A stretch of 64,000 bases of DNA from Spirochaetales bacterium (GTDB taxonomy: Bacteria; Spirochaetota; Spirochaetia; SZUA-6), in NCBI GenBank assembly GCA_027021365.1, contig JALUUM010000007.1, positions 62,001 through 126,000 on the forward strand. Direction: 5' to 3'. Shown piece by piece: positions 1 through 8,683 of the stretch (its first letter is position 1; each line of letters begins with the position of its first letter). The notes beneath the pieces were generated by a model that saw only the letters and a list, made by a program, of their open reading frames with translations, searched no databases and had not been told where the DNA came from. The position numbers and the translations under genes are program-made.

Positions 1-1489
1 ACATTTCCTTGTAAATCTTTCTGTTGGATGGGTTTGGAAGATTCTCCGATTCCTTTTTAAGCACCATTACAGCTTCCTCCACACTGGACCAGACTCCCAC
101 TCCTGCACCTGCAACAAGGGCCGCTCCGTACGCTCCGCCCTCACCGCTTCCGCTTACAGTTACAACGGGCGCCTGAAAAACATCAGCCTGTATCTGCCGC
201 CACAGGGGACTAAGTGAGCCGCCTCCGGAGGTTCTTATCTCTATTACCTCTATACCCATTCTTTTCATAAGTTTATAGACATCCATAAGGCTGAAAACAA
301 CCCCTTCCAAAATGGAACGAACAATCTCTCCCTTTCCATGATGCAGCCCAAGGCCAATAAAAGCCCCGCGCGCTGCAGGGTCTGTATAGGGGCATCTCTC
401 CCCAATCAGGTAGGGAAGAAAGAGAAGCTTGTTGGAACCAGGGGGTACACTGGCAGCAAGTTCATCGAGGATTTCATACACGTCACGCTTACTCTTTTCA
501 GACTCACTCATCTCCCACTGGGCCATTGCATCCCTGAACCACCTATATGTGCCACCTGCATTGAGAGTAACTCCCATTGCATGCCAGGTGGAGGGGGTGT
601 TGTTACAGAAAACCTGAAGAAGGCCCTCTGGGTTGTCCATGTAACCTTCCAGGCCCATCGCTACAATGCCGGATGTACCGATTATTGTCCCCATAACCCC
701 CGATTTTATAAGTCCCATACCGGTCGTCTGAATTACGGCATCACCACCGCCTCCCACAACGGGCAACCCTTTCGGAAGGCCTGTAAGCTCTGAAACCTCG
801 CTGGCAACCTTTCCGGAAACCTCGCCAGACTCATAACAGACAGGAAAAATTGACATATTCATGCCGAGCTTTGATATTAACTTTCTTGCCCAGTCTCTCT
901 TTTTTACGTTAAACAGGCCGGTTCCGGATGCATCAGAAACCTCCGTTGCTCTAACCCCTGTAAGTCGGAAGCGAATATAATCCTTGGGGTTGAGGAAGTA
1001 TTTCATTCTATCGTAATTTTCGGGCTCCTCCTCCTTTAGCCAGAGAATCTTTCCCCCGGTATAGCCGGGTAGCATCCTGTTGTTTGTATATGAAAGTAAG
1101 CCTTTAAGGCCACCGGCCTTTTCTGTAATTTCATCGCACTGTTTGGAAGTCCTCTGATCATTCCACAAAATAGCAGGCCTTATCACCCTGTCACTCTCAT
1201 CAAGCGCAACGAGTCCATGCATCTGACCACTCAGACCCAATGCTTTAATCGAGGACGGCGTAACACCTGTTTTTGATATGAGAGACCTTATACCCTTCAC
1301 AACTGCACCCCACCAGTCTTCCGGGTTCTGCTCCGACCAGCCTGGCTTTGGTGTGGAAAGCGGATATTCGAAAAGGGTAGAGCCGGCTATCTCACCGTTA
1401 CCATTGATAAGAATGCTCTTACAACCTGATGTCCCTATATCGATTCCGAGTAGGTATTCAGTTAAATTACCACCGGAGAAGTCATCCAT
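1..1489 (-). CDS. xylB: Xylulokinase (FGGY kinase), 3' end cut by window edge
   Basis: Phosphorylates D-xylulose to xylulose 5-phosphate in the cytoplasm. The reverse-strand frame is open from an ATG at 1489 to base 1 (about 496 codons), close to the usual 490-510 residues of XylB, so only a few C-terminal residues are missing. Visible family signatures are the N-terminal phosphate loop LLGIDIGTSGCK, the substrate region LGLSGQMHGLVAL followed by ILWNDQRT, and the C-terminal nucleotide site with GGGSLSPLWRQIQADVF and GAYGAALVAG. GGAGG lies 6 nt upstream of the ATG and supports this start. It lies 74 bp downstream of kbl on the same strand and may be co-transcribed. Other FGGY sugar kinases are possible, but the QMHG motif fits xylulokinase best. 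Confidence 0.88.
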   Translation of the reverse strand, partial: MDDFSGGNLTEYLLGIDIGTSGCKSILINGNGEIAGSTLFEYPLSTPKPGWSEQNPEDWWGAVVKGIRSLISKTGVTPSSIKALGLSGQMHGLVALDESDRVIRPAILWNDQRTSKQCDEITEKAGGLKGLLSYTNNRMLPGYTGGKILWLKEEEPENYDRMKYFLNPKDYIRFRLTGVRATEVSDASGTGLFNVKKRDWARKLISKLGMNMSIFPVCYESGEVSGKVASEVSELTGLPKGLPVVGGGGDAVIQTTGMGLIKSGVMGTIIGTSGIVAMGLEGYMDNPEGLLQVFCNNTPSTWHAMGVTLNAGGTYRWFRDAMAQWEMSESEKSKRDVYEILDELAASVPPGSNKLLFLPYLIGERCPYTDPAARGAFIGLGLHHGKGEIVRSILEGVVFSLMDVYKLMKRMGIEVIEIRTSGGGSLSPLWRQIQADVFQAPVVTVSGSGEGGAYGAALVAGAGVGVWSSVEEAVMVLKKESENLPNPSNRKIYKEM

Positions 1490-1532
1490 ACATGCCTCCA
1501 TAAAAATTAATTTAAAGCCCAAACCCGCCCAG

Positions 1533-1568
1533 TTACAGAGGTAACCTGCATTACAGAGGTAGCCTACA
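1533..1568. repeat. Tandem 18-bp repeat at the end of kbl
   Basis: TTACAGAGGTAACCTGCA (1533-1550) is followed directly by TTACAGAGGTAGCCTACA (1551-1568), 16 of 18 bases identical. The second copy contains the kbl stop codon. It looks like a small tandem duplication in the kbl-xylB spacer. Confidence 0.7.
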
Positions 1569-2751
1569 CTATTCCCAGTTTCCTGCCAACCTTTTCAAAG
1601 GCTTCCAGGGCCCTGTCCATCTGTTCCTTAGTATGGGAGGCAGAGATCTGTACCCGTATCCTTGCCTTCCCCTTCGGCACAACGGGATAGACAAAGCCTA
1701 TTACATAGATACCTTCATCGAGCAGCATGTCAGCCATTTTGACTGCAAGGGGTTCGTCGTATATCATTATGGGAATTATTGCGGTGTCTCCCCTAACAAT
1801 ATCGAATCCGGCCCTGGTAATTCCCTCCTTGAAGTAACGGGTATTCTCCATTATCCTTTCCCTTAAGCTTCCGGAGCCTTCCAGCATGTCCAAGACCTTT
1901 AGGGTGGCACCAACGACTGCAGGTGAAAGTGTATTTGAAAAGAGGTATGGCCTCGACCGCTGCCTTAGGTATTCAATAAGTTCTGCCCTTCCCGAGGTAC
2001 ATCCTCCCGAGGCGCCTCCAAGAGCCTTTCCAAAGGTAGTTGTAATAAGGTCTACCCTTCCTTCAACGCCACAGTATTCAGGTGTTCCTCTGCCTGTTTT
2101 TCCTATGTAACCCGTCGCATGCGAATCATCCACCATCACAAGTGCATCGTATCTTTCAGCAAGATCGCAGATACCCTTAAGGTCTGCAATATCCCCGTCC
2201 ATGGAAAAGACCCCGTCGGTACATATCAACCTGTACCTTGCACCAGATGCCTCGCCCAAAGCCCTCTCCAGGTCCTTCATGTCGGAATGCCTGTACCTGT
2301 AACGCTTTGCCTTGCAGAGCCTTACCCCGTCGATTATCGAGGCATGGTTAAGTTCGTCGGAAATAATGGCATCCTTCTCGCCAAGGAGGGGTTCGAAAAG
2401 CCCGCCATTTGCATCGAAGCAGGCGGCATATAGAAGCGTGTCCTCCGTTCCAAGAAAATTAGAAACCCTCCTCTCCAGTTCCCTGTGAATCTCCTGCGTC
2501 CCGCATATAAAACGAACCGAAGACAAACCATAACCCCACCTGTCCAGCGTATCCTTTGCAGCCTCAATTACCTCCCTGTCGCCGGAAAGCCCGAGATAGT
2601 TGTTTGCACAGAAGTTGAGCACACGCTTACCCCCTGCTACCGTTATCTCCGGCCCCTGGGGTGTCGTGATAACGCGCTCCTCCTTGTAGAGCCCCTCCTT
2701 CCTTATCTCTTCAAGCCTTGCCTTCAAATCTTCCTTCATCTTTCCAAACAT
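1564..2751 (-). CDS. kbl: 2-amino-3-ketobutyrate CoA ligase (glycine C-acetyltransferase)
   Basis: PLP enzyme that cleaves 2-amino-3-ketobutyrate with CoA to glycine and acetyl-CoA, the second step of threonine breakdown. The 395 residues match the usual length (about 395-400). Visible features are the N-terminal [16 protein letters not shown] segment of the alpha-oxoamine synthase family, the aspartate/histidine stretch [14 protein letters not shown], and the PLP-lysine motif [13 protein letters not shown] near residue 243. AGGAGG of its ribosome site lies inside the last codons of the upstream tdh gene, whose stop is at 2754, so the two are translationally coupled. Other alpha-oxoamine synthases (BioF) are similar, but the tdh neighbour settles the assignment. 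Confidence 0.93.
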   Translation of the reverse strand: MFGKMKEDLKARLEEIRKEGLYKEERVITTPQGPEITVAGGKRVLNFCANNYLGLSGDREVIEAAKDTLDRWGYGLSSVRFICGTQEIHRELERRVSNFLGTEDTLLYAACFDANGGLFEPLLGEKDAIISDELNHASIIDGVRLCKAKRYRYRHSDMKDLERALGEASGARYRLICTDGVFSMDGDIADLKGICDLAERYDALVMVDDSHATGYIGKTGRGTPEYCGVEGRVDLITTTFGKALGGASGGCTSGRAELIEYLRQRSRPYLFSNTLSPAVVGATLKVLDMLEGSGSLRERIMENTRYFKEGITRAGFDIVRGDTAIIPIMIYDEPLAVKMADMLLDEGIYVIGFVYPVVPKGKARIRVQISASHTKEQMDRALEAFEKVGRKLGIV

Positions 2752-2753
2752 GG

Positions 2754-3743
2754 TTACCTCCTTGATTTTTTACGCCCGTTACCCTTCCCTTTATCTCCGG
2801 AGAACCTCTCTCTTAAAACGGAGAGCATCTCCCTCGTCATCGCGTCCAGGTCGTACTGCGGATCCCAGCCCCACTCGACCCTCGCAGCATAGTCCTCCAG
2901 ACAGTTTGGCCAGGAGTTTGCAAGCGCCTGCCTTACGGGGTCTACGTCGTAGTCTATTTCAAAATCCGGGATGTACTTCCTTATATAGGCGGCTTCATCC
3001 TCCGGACAGAAGCTCATTGCGGTTATATTAAAGGCATTCCTGTGCCGCAACCTATCCGGATTTGCCTCCATAAGGTCGATTGCTGCCTTTATCGCATCCG
3101 GCATGTATATCATGTCCATGTATGTATCGCTCTTTATGAAACAGGTATGCCTTCCCTTCCTTACTGCATCGTAGTACATATACACCGCATAGTCGGTGGT
3201 ACCCCCTACAGGCTCCTTGACACTGGATATTATCCCAGGATACCTAACACCCCTGGTATCCACTCCATACCTGTGCCAGTAGTAGTCACAGAGCAGTTCA
3301 CCGGAAACCTTTGTAATCCCATATATGGAAGTCGGCCTTTGAATCGTATCCTGTGGCGTGTAATCCTTTGGGGTATTGGGGCCGAATGCAGCTATCGAGC
3401 TTGGTGTGAATACGGAACATCCAAGCTCCCTCGCAATCTCTAAAACCGATAGAAGTCCGTTGATGTTTACATCCCATGCCTTTCCAGGATTAGCCTCTCC
3501 TGAAGCAGAGAGGATGGCAGCAAGGTGAAAGATGGTATCCACAGAGTACTTCTTTACAAGCCTTGCAAGAAGTTTTGTATCCCTGCAATCCAGCCTGTGA
3601 AAGGGTCCTGAATCCCTGAAATCGGGGAGGGCTTCCCTTAAGTCAACCGCAACAACATGGTCCCTTCCGTAACGCGACCTTAATGCCGGTACCAGTTCGG
3701 ACCCGATCTGGCCGAGAGCTCCTGTTACAAGGATATTTTTCAT
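2754..3743 (-). CDS. tdh: L-threonine 3-dehydrogenase, SDR/NAD-epimerase type
   Basis: Oxidises L-threonine to 2-amino-3-ketobutyrate with NAD+, feeding Kbl. The 329-residue protein is an extended short-chain dehydrogenase: NAD loop [11 protein letters not shown] at residues 6-16, a serine-rich catalytic strand [10 protein letters not shown] near 113-122, and the catalytic pair Y141/K145 in YGITK. It is therefore the UDP-galactose-epimerase-like form of Tdh, not the zinc-dependent E. coli type. First gene of a tdh-kbl operon, with CCGGAGG 6 nt before the ATG and a near-consensus promoter 60 bp upstream. The last 15 residues are rich in lysine, arginine and glycine. Without kbl it could be called a generic epimerase; with kbl the function is well supported. 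Confidence 0.87.
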   Translation of the reverse strand: MKNILVTGALGQIGSELVPALRSRYGRDHVVAVDLREALPDFRDSGPFHRLDCRDTKLLARLVKKYSVDTIFHLAAILSASGEANPGKAWDVNINGLLSVLEIARELGCSVFTPSSIAAFGPNTPKDYTPQDTIQRPTSIYGITKVSGELLCDYYWHRYGVDTRGVRYPGIISSVKEPVGGTTDYAVYMYYDAVRKGRHTCFIKSDTYMDMIYMPDAIKAAIDLMEANPDRLRHRNAFNITAMSFCPEDEAAYIRKYIPDFEIDYDVDPVRQALANSWPNCLEDYAARVEWGWDPQYDLDAMTREMLSVLRERFSGDKGKGNGRKKSRR

Positions 3744-3780
3744 TCTGTTACCTCCGGAGGGTTTTTCGGGCGGTAAAAAT

Positions 3781-3790
3781 CAATATATTG
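3781..3790. promoter_or_regulatory. Palindrome CAATATATTG in the tdh/XRE divergent spacer
   Basis: A perfect 10-bp palindrome between the tdh -10 box and the tdh start. It is a candidate operator for the XRE regulator encoded divergently. No second copy was found, so binding is only a guess. Confidence 0.3.
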
Positions 3791-3801
3791 AACAAATATA
3801 C

Positions 3802-3829
3802 ATTATATTATACACTTTTAATTTGTCAA
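3802..3829 (-). promoter_or_regulatory. Sigma-70-type promoter for tdh-kbl
   Basis: On the minus strand TTGACA (3829-3824) is separated by 16 nt from TATAAT (3807-3802), both perfect consensus boxes. The tdh ATG lies about 60 nt downstream. Confidence 0.75.
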
Positions 3830-3872
3830 TATAGCTGATAGAATACCAATAGGATATTCAAGGGGGTGTTTT

Positions 3873-4451
3873 ATGGTTCATGAAAAACCGCCCTGTATAG
3901 GGAAGAACATACAGAGAATCAGGAAGCAGCAGCAGATTACTTTGAGCGTGCTTGCCGAGAGAAGCGGGGTTTCAAAGGCAATGCTTTCGCAGATCGAGGC
4001 TGAGAAGGTTAATCCCACCGTGGCAACCGTGTGGAAGATTGCGCGGGGACTGGAGGTGGACCTCGATACCCTTATAAAGGGGGAATCGGAGAAGGCCAAG
4101 AAGTTCATGGTTACAAGGGCGGAGGATACCACAACACTCGAGACGGTTGAAAACGGGCCTCACATTAAGGTACTCTCTCCCATTGCCATGGCTGAGGACC
4201 TGGAGATATACTTGCTAACATTCGAGCCGGGGAATGTCCTTGAATCCACGGCACATGAACCGGGAACGGAGGAGTACCTTACCGTGTTCAAGGGAGAGGT
4301 CTCTGTAAAGGCAGGGGCAAAAGAGGCTCTCTTGAAAGAGGGCGATTTCATTATCTACAACTGCGATATCGATCATACGATAAGTAACGAATCACCGGAG
4401 AAGTCAGTTGTCCATATGATAGTAAGGTTTCCAAAGAGACAGTGGGAGTAG
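3873..4451 (+). CDS. XRE-family regulator with C-terminal cupin domain
   Basis: DNA-binding regulator of the HipB/XRE-cupin class. Residues about 10-65 form the helix-turn-helix (IRKQQQITLSVLAERSGVSK, then MLSQIEAEKVNPTVATVWKI). Residues about 105-190 form a small cupin beta-barrel (LESTAHEPGTEEYLTVFKG, then EGDFIIYNCDIDHTI) that normally senses a small molecule. AGGGGG precedes the ATG. It is divergent from tdh-kbl and only 12 bp before a C69 peptidase gene, so it probably controls one or both. Relatives often govern amino-acid or amine metabolism, which would fit both neighbours; this is inference. Confidence 0.88.
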   Translation: MVHEKPPCIGKNIQRIRKQQQITLSVLAERSGVSKAMLSQIEAEKVNPTVATVWKIARGLEVDLDTLIKGESEKAKKFMVTRAEDTTTLETVENGPHIKVLSPIAMAEDLEIYLLTFEPGNVLESTAHEPGTEEYLTVFKGEVSVKAGAKEALLKEGDFIIYNCDIDHTISNESPEKSVVHMIVRFPKRQWE

Positions 4452-4463
4452 AGGTCCAAAAAC

Positions 4464-5966
4464 ATGGATTGCGATACCATAACGGTAACCGGTGAGAGAA
4501 ACCGGGAAGGGCTTACCATCTTTGCAAAGAACTCGGACAGGGAGCCCAACGAGGCACAGCAGGTAGTTTTTGCTCCTGCAGCAGATCACGACTTGAGTGA
4601 TAGTAGAGGCAGCAGGGACGGCAGCGGAGGCGGCAAGCTGAAATGTACCTATATCGAGATACCTCAGGTTGAACATACCTATGCCGTTCTACTGTCAAAA
4701 CCCTTCTGGATGTGGGGAGCGGAGATGGGCATAAACGAGAAGGGGCTTGCCATTGGTAACGAGGCTGTCTTTACAAGGGCACCCTACGGGAAGAAGCCGG
4801 GTCTTATCGGAATGGATATGCTTAGGCTTGCACTGGAACGTGCCGCAACCGCAAGAGAGGCTGTAGAGGTTATTACAGGCCTTCTTGGCAGGTACGGGCA
4901 GAGCGGTAACTGCGGGTACCTGCATCCCCTCTACTACCACAACAGCTTTATCCTTGCAGATCCTAATGAGAGCTGGGTACTGGAAACTTCCGGAAAGAGT
5001 TGGGTTGCAAAGAGGGTAAGGGGGATATACACCATTTCCAACTGTCTCACAATAGGGAATGACTGGGATATGGCCTCGGATGACATTGCCAAGGGCGGTC
5101 TCTTAAGAAAGGGTTTTAACTTTGCAAAGAACTACTCCGATTTCTTTTACACCAAGTTCAGCTACGGAAGGGAGAGAAGGAACTACTCACAGAAGGTGCT
5201 GGAACATATCGATAACAATGGAGGGATCTCCCTTAAGGATATTACTGGAATTCTAAGGTCTCACGATGAGTGGGTGAATCAGTGGGAGCCCAAAAGCGAC
5301 GAAGGCTCCCGTGCAAATAATTTCGATGGTTACAAATACTTAGGCTCTAATAGCCTGAATAAAAACATAACAGGCAAATTTTCAGGTGCTTCTCTCTGCA
5401 TGCATGCGGGGTGGGGACCGATAAGGATAAGCCAGACTGTGGGCTCGATGATCTGCCTGCTCTCACCGGATTCCCCGGAGAAATCTCTCGTGCTGGTTAC
5501 CGGTACCGCTGCCCCTTGCACATCTACCTTCAAGCCAATGTGGATCGATTCGCTTGCCGGAACCGACAGTGATGGTGGCATCGAGAAACTCCTTGATTCT
5601 CTAAAGCCCGGGGCATCCTTCGATGCTTCCAAGATCTTCTGGAAGCACGAGCTTCTTCACAGAAGCACCTTAAGAAATCCCGAGGAACTCTTAAAACTCT
5701 ACGCTTCGGAGAGGGATAAGCTTGAAGAGGAGATTATCACCGGGGCGCTCTCACTGTCAGCAATTTCGGTGCCGAAGCCTACATCGGAGGCCAGCCCGGA
5801 AGAGAGGCTCGCCTTCATGGTGGAGGCCTTCGGTAAGGTAGCTACCATGGAGGAGGCTGCCTTTAAGCAAGTGGAACAAGCAGAGGTGAAAGATGTAAGG
5901 GGAAGGCCCTACAGGTCTGCATGGAGAAGGTTCAACCGGCTGGCAGGAATCAATGTGAAAGATTAG
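4464..5966 (+). CDS. C69/secernin-like peptidase (N-terminal nucleophile hydrolase)
   Basis: Predicted hydrolase of the peptidase C69 (PepD dipeptidase/secernin) group, about 500 residues as usual. The N-terminus MDCDTI exposes Cys3 as the expected nucleophile after removal of the first two residues, followed by the family motif TIFAKNSDREPNEAQQV. Further signatures are the ALLS/AKPFWMWGAEMGIN region near residue 75-90 with NEKGLAIGNEAVF, and ESWVLETSGKSWVAKRV. No signal peptide is visible, so it is probably cytoplasmic. It follows the XRE-cupin gene by 12 bp, and AGAGG sits 9 nt before the ATG. The natural substrate (dipeptide or other amide) cannot be read from sequence. Confidence 0.85.
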   Translation: MDCDTITVTGERNREGLTIFAKNSDREPNEAQQVVFAPAADHDLSDSRGSRDGSGGGKLKCTYIEIPQVEHTYAVLLSKPFWMWGAEMGINEKGLAIGNEAVFTRAPYGKKPGLIGMDMLRLALERAATAREAVEVITGLLGRYGQSGNCGYLHPLYYHNSFILADPNESWVLETSGKSWVAKRVRGIYTISNCLTIGNDWDMASDDIAKGGLLRKGFNFAKNYSDFFYTKFSYGRERRNYSQKVLEHIDNNGGISLKDITGILRSHDEWVNQWEPKSDEGSRANNFDGYKYLGSNSLNKNITGKFSGASLCMHAGWGPIRISQTVGSMICLLSPDSPEKSLVLVTGTAAPCTSTFKPMWIDSLAGTDSDGGIEKLLDSLKPGASFDASKIFWKHELLHRSTLRNPEELLKLYASERDKLEEEIITGALSLSAISVPKPTSEASPEERLAFMVEAFGKVATMEEAAFKQVEQAEVKDVRGRPYRSAWRRFNRLAGINVKD

Positions 5967-5968
5967 AA

Positions 5969-5984
5969 ATATATATATATATAT
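5969..5984. repeat. (AT)8 simple repeat
   Basis: Sixteen bases of alternating A/T lie between the peptidase stop and the ribosome site of the next gene. Slippage here could change the spacing of the 40-bp junction. Confidence 0.8.
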
Positions 5985-6006
5985 GTAGGGTAAGGAAAAA
6001 CGATAA

Positions 6007-6819
6007 ATGTATAAATTGGATGATTCGCAATTGATATATCTTACCATTTATGAACTGAAATTATTTGCCCCTGCCAGTGTGAATGGTAAAAACACACTTG
6101 CCTATCTTGACACGGCAGCATCACAAATAACAGTTTCTAACCGAATAGCAAAAAATCTGCCGCAAAAAGGAAAGATGATTGCACGAAGTGCTTTCGGAGA
6201 GAGGGAGTTCGATACCGTATCCGTAAGAGTGAAGTTTTTAGGAACCGATATTCAGGATGTTGAGGCACGAATAAAAAAGGAAGATGACCCTGCACCCTTT
6301 AGGTCCGATCTTACACTGGATGGAAACACACTTCTTTCACAGCCATTAATTTACGACTTTCACATCCTTGGTTTATTACCGGCAGAGTTATTTGCTGCAG
6401 ATGGTGAATTTACAGAAGAGTGGACAAAAATACCTTCCAAATTTCTGGATAACGGACTCTGTATCCTTGAGATGAAAGCCAATGACAAAATTTTAAAGGC
6501 AATATTCGACACGGGAGCCGGATTAACTGTTGTAAACAGTGCTCATGGCACGGAAAACAGACTGGAATTAAAACCCGAATACGAGATAGAAATTCATGAT
6601 GCCACCGGTGCAAAGAGCAAACAGGTAATAAACAGCTGTATGGGCTTACAGATTGGGAAAATGGAAATTCCTCCCTTTGATAGCTTTGTTTCAGATTTAC
6701 ATGACATTGAAGAAGCATTGGGAGAGCGGATAGATTTGGTTTTTGGTGCGAACTCAATGCTCAAAAGCGGTTTAAGATGGTTTTTTGACAGAGAAACCAA
6801 TAAAGTTTTTGTCAATTAA
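6007..6819 (+). CDS. Two-lobed retropepsin-like aspartyl protease homologue
   Basis: A 270-residue protein with two aspartyl-protease-like halves. Lobe 1 has the active-site-type turn AYLDTAAS (Asp35) and lobe 2 has AIFDTGAG (Asp167). Each lobe also carries the second hydrophobic loop of the fold: LTLDGNTLL near 101-109, and IDLVFGANSML near 240-250. Clan AA retropepsins usually supply one such lobe and dimerise, so this chain looks like an internal duplication that can form the site alone. Lobe 1 has DTA rather than DTG. There is no signal peptide or membrane segment. It follows the C69 peptidase by 40 bp and may share its transcript. Activity is not proven. Confidence 0.72.
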   Translation: MYKLDDSQLIYLTIYELKLFAPASVNGKNTLAYLDTAASQITVSNRIAKNLPQKGKMIARSAFGEREFDTVSVRVKFLGTDIQDVEARIKKEDDPAPFRSDLTLDGNTLLSQPLIYDFHILGLLPAELFAADGEFTEEWTKIPSKFLDNGLCILEMKANDKILKAIFDTGAGLTVVNSAHGTENRLELKPEYEIEIHDATGAKSKQVINSCMGLQIGKMEIPPFDSFVSDLHDIEEALGERIDLVFGANSMLKSGLRWFFDRETNKVFVN

Positions 6820-6846
6820 TAAGCAGTCAATAGAGTATTAAAAAGG

Positions 6847-7503
6847 CTATCCGAGGCTATCCGGAAGAACATAATTATAAATCGCGAAAAAGTGACAGAT
6901 AGTGCCGCCCAGGACAAAGAGATGCCAGATGCTGTGCGTGTAGGGAATCTTTTTCATTACGTAGAATATTACTCCAAGGGTATAAGAAACTCCCCCTGCA
7001 AGAAGCCAGTATAGTCCCTCAGCGGGTAGAGCATTTACAAGAGGCTTAATGGCAATTAGCACAATCCAACCCATTACGAGGTAGAGTGCCAAGGAGAGAC
7101 GGGCGACCCTCCTTCCAAAGGCAGCTTCCAGCACAATACCAAGTACCGCCAATCCCCAGACTGCACCAAAGATCGACCATCCCCAGCCACCTTGAAGGGT
7201 GACAAGTGTAAAAGGAGTATAGGTGCCTGCTATCAGGATAAAGATAGAGGTATGATCAAGAATTTTGAAGATACCCTTTGCCTTTCCTGGAAGGAGGCTA
7301 TGATACATCGTTGATGCAAGGTAAAGGATTATCATAGAGCTTCCGAAGATTGCAGTTGAAGCAACATGAATGGCAGTCCCATATCTGGTAGATTTTAAAA
7401 TAAGAAGTATCAGGCCAAATATGGCAAGCAACACCCCCAGTCCATGCGTAGAGGCATTTAAAAACTCTTCCCCCTTTAAATAACTTGCCTTAGTGTTGTT
7501 CAT
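6847..7503 (-). CDS. Hemolysin III/PAQR-family membrane protein
   Basis: A 218-residue integral membrane protein with about seven hydrophobic helices. It carries the family hallmarks: FLNASTHGLGVLLAIFG at the N-terminus, STMYHSLLPGKAKGIFKILDHTSIF in the middle (H, D and H of the PAQR metal site) and HSIWHLFVLGGTICHFFAIY at the end. Bacterial members (YqfA/HlyIII) act in the inner membrane; their biochemical role is poorly known despite the haemolysin name. It is preceded by GGTGG, faces away from its neighbours and appears to be a single-gene unit. Confidence 0.9.
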   Translation of the reverse strand: MNNTKASYLKGEEFLNASTHGLGVLLAIFGLILLILKSTRYGTAIHVASTAIFGSSMIILYLASTMYHSLLPGKAKGIFKILDHTSIFILIAGTYTPFTLVTLQGGWGWSIFGAVWGLAVLGIVLEAAFGRRVARLSLALYLVMGWIVLIAIKPLVNALPAEGLYWLLAGGVSYTLGVIFYVMKKIPYTHSIWHLFVLGGTICHFFAIYNYVLPDSLG

Positions 7504-7623
7504 ATAGTACCACCCTGATTTTTACCTTGATCAAAGGTAAGCATTCTTTTTGGAAAACTCAATCTAATTTAACTATTCTAAAAAGAAAAAAGTATCTGGA
7601 AGGCTATAAAAGGTTGCAAATTT

Positions 7624-7652
7624 AAAAAAGGTGGCAGTTATTACTGCCACCT
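7624..7652 (-). terminator. Rho-independent terminator of the haem c gene
   Basis: AGGTGGCAGT (7629-7638) pairs with ACTGCCACCT (7643-7652) across a 4-nt loop. On the minus strand the stem is followed by six T residues. It lies about 100 bp past the stop codon of the 7750-8289 gene. Confidence 0.85.
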
Positions 7653-7749
7653 CATTTTAGGTTCGTTTCAAGGAACCTGCCAGTTTACCACCTAACGGCA
7701 AAAAATCATCTTTTACCCAGGTTATAAAGGTAATTTCCTTTTTTCCTGA

Positions 7750-8289
7750 TTATTCGAGCACATCTTTCAAGAGAGCTGTCAGTCTAGACCTGCTGACACT
7801 GACATTGTTATTCAGTTTCGCATCGACCGGAGCTTTATCAGGAAGCTGGTAGGTTATGAATGGATAACCGGTAGCTGCATGACAGGCATTACACCCCTTA
7901 ACAGCAGCCTTGAAATCCTGCTGAAAAGAATACCAACTCTTGTTGACAATATCTTTAGCAAGAGGTCTTAAACTCTTTTTTTCGAATGCTACCAAAAGCG
8001 GGGCTTTCCCCGGTCTTGTCGTTTCACCGACTTCCTGAATCTCTACAGCCTCCTTCAACTGGTAGGCTGCCATTCCCCAGTTACCTGCCTGTGCAGCATA
8101 GTAAAGGCTACTCATCCTGTAAGCATACTCGATCATAACAGTACCCAGACCAGGCTGGATCTTCGCAAGATCGTTGAGTTTCTGGTCCGTCGTACCGCTA
8201 AGCCAAGACGAATCGGCAAAAGTCAAACTTACCGATCCGACAAGTAGCAGTGCAACCAATGCAAGTGCAAGAATCATTTTTTTAGACAT
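7750..8289 (-). CDS. Secreted single-haem cytochrome c-like protein
   Basis: A 179-residue periplasmic protein. Residues 1-25 are a signal peptide (basic start, long hydrophobic core, cleavage probably after TFA). A single haem-attachment motif CNACH is at residues 133-137, followed by ATGYPFITYQLP. The middle is helical, resembling c-prime-type or small helical electron-transfer cytochromes. GGAGGAG precedes the start. It is transcribed away from a second haem c protein (8684-9412) and has its own promoter and terminator. It may carry electrons in the respiratory chain implied by the Nqr and menaquinone genes nearby; that role is inference. Confidence 0.8.
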   Translation of the reverse strand: MSKKMILALALVALLLVGSVSLTFADSSWLSGTTDQKLNDLAKIQPGLGTVMIEYAYRMSSLYYAAQAGNWGMAAYQLKEAVEIQEVGETTRPGKAPLLVAFEKKSLRPLAKDIVNKSWYSFQQDFKAAVKGCNACHAATGYPFITYQLPDKAPVDAKLNNNVSVSRSRLTALLKDVLE

Positions 8290-8465
8290 ACGCTACTCCT
8301 CCATTTAATTTTTTTAAAGTAAATTTTATTTTTAATATTTACTTCCCCAGTTCAAAGTACTAACAAACTTAAGTTCAATAAGAACATGTTTAGCCGTCTC
8401 AAACTGACAATTATCCCTCCTTTCTTTTGCTTCAACCTTGTAGTAACCTGGATCTTATAGATACA

Positions 8466-8494
8466 TTTTAAATTGATAAGACAAAATTTGTCAA
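8466..8494 (-). promoter_or_regulatory. Promoter for the 7750-8289 cytochrome gene, overlapped by a palindrome
   Basis: TTGACA (8494-8489) is separated by 17 nt from TTAAAA (8471-8466). The 5' UTR would be about 170 nt. The inverted repeat GACAAA-A-TTTGTC lies on the -35 box. Confidence 0.5.
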
Positions 8495-8586
8495 GTTATT
8501 TTATAAAAAAGCCAATAAAGTTAATCAATTTGATTAATAGAAATATTTTGAAAGTTTTTACCAATTTTCTATCCAATTATTTTTTA

Positions 8587-8614
8587 TTGACACGATACTA
8601 AATATTGGTATAAT
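8587..8614 (+). promoter_or_regulatory. Consensus sigma-70 promoter for the 8684 gene
   Basis: TTGACA (8587-8592), a 16-nt spacer and TATAAT (8609-8614) lie 70 bp before the start codon. Confidence 0.75.
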
Positions 8615-8683
8615 TATATTGATATACTTGCAAATTAATCATAATAGTTCAAGCACTAGGAGACTACTTTTTAAGGGGGGCAT

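Larger units (their letters stand above)
8290..8683. other. 394-bp AT-rich divergent promoter region
   Basis: No gene is visible here. It holds one promoter in each direction and the 13-bp inverted repeat GACAAAATTTGTC (8480-8492) overlapping the minus-strand -35 box, a candidate operator. Confidence 0.6.

Noticed and set aside
338..793. Plus-strand open frame of 151 codons
   Set aside because: It lies wholly inside the minus-strand xylulokinase gene and has no ribosome site or recognisable sequence.
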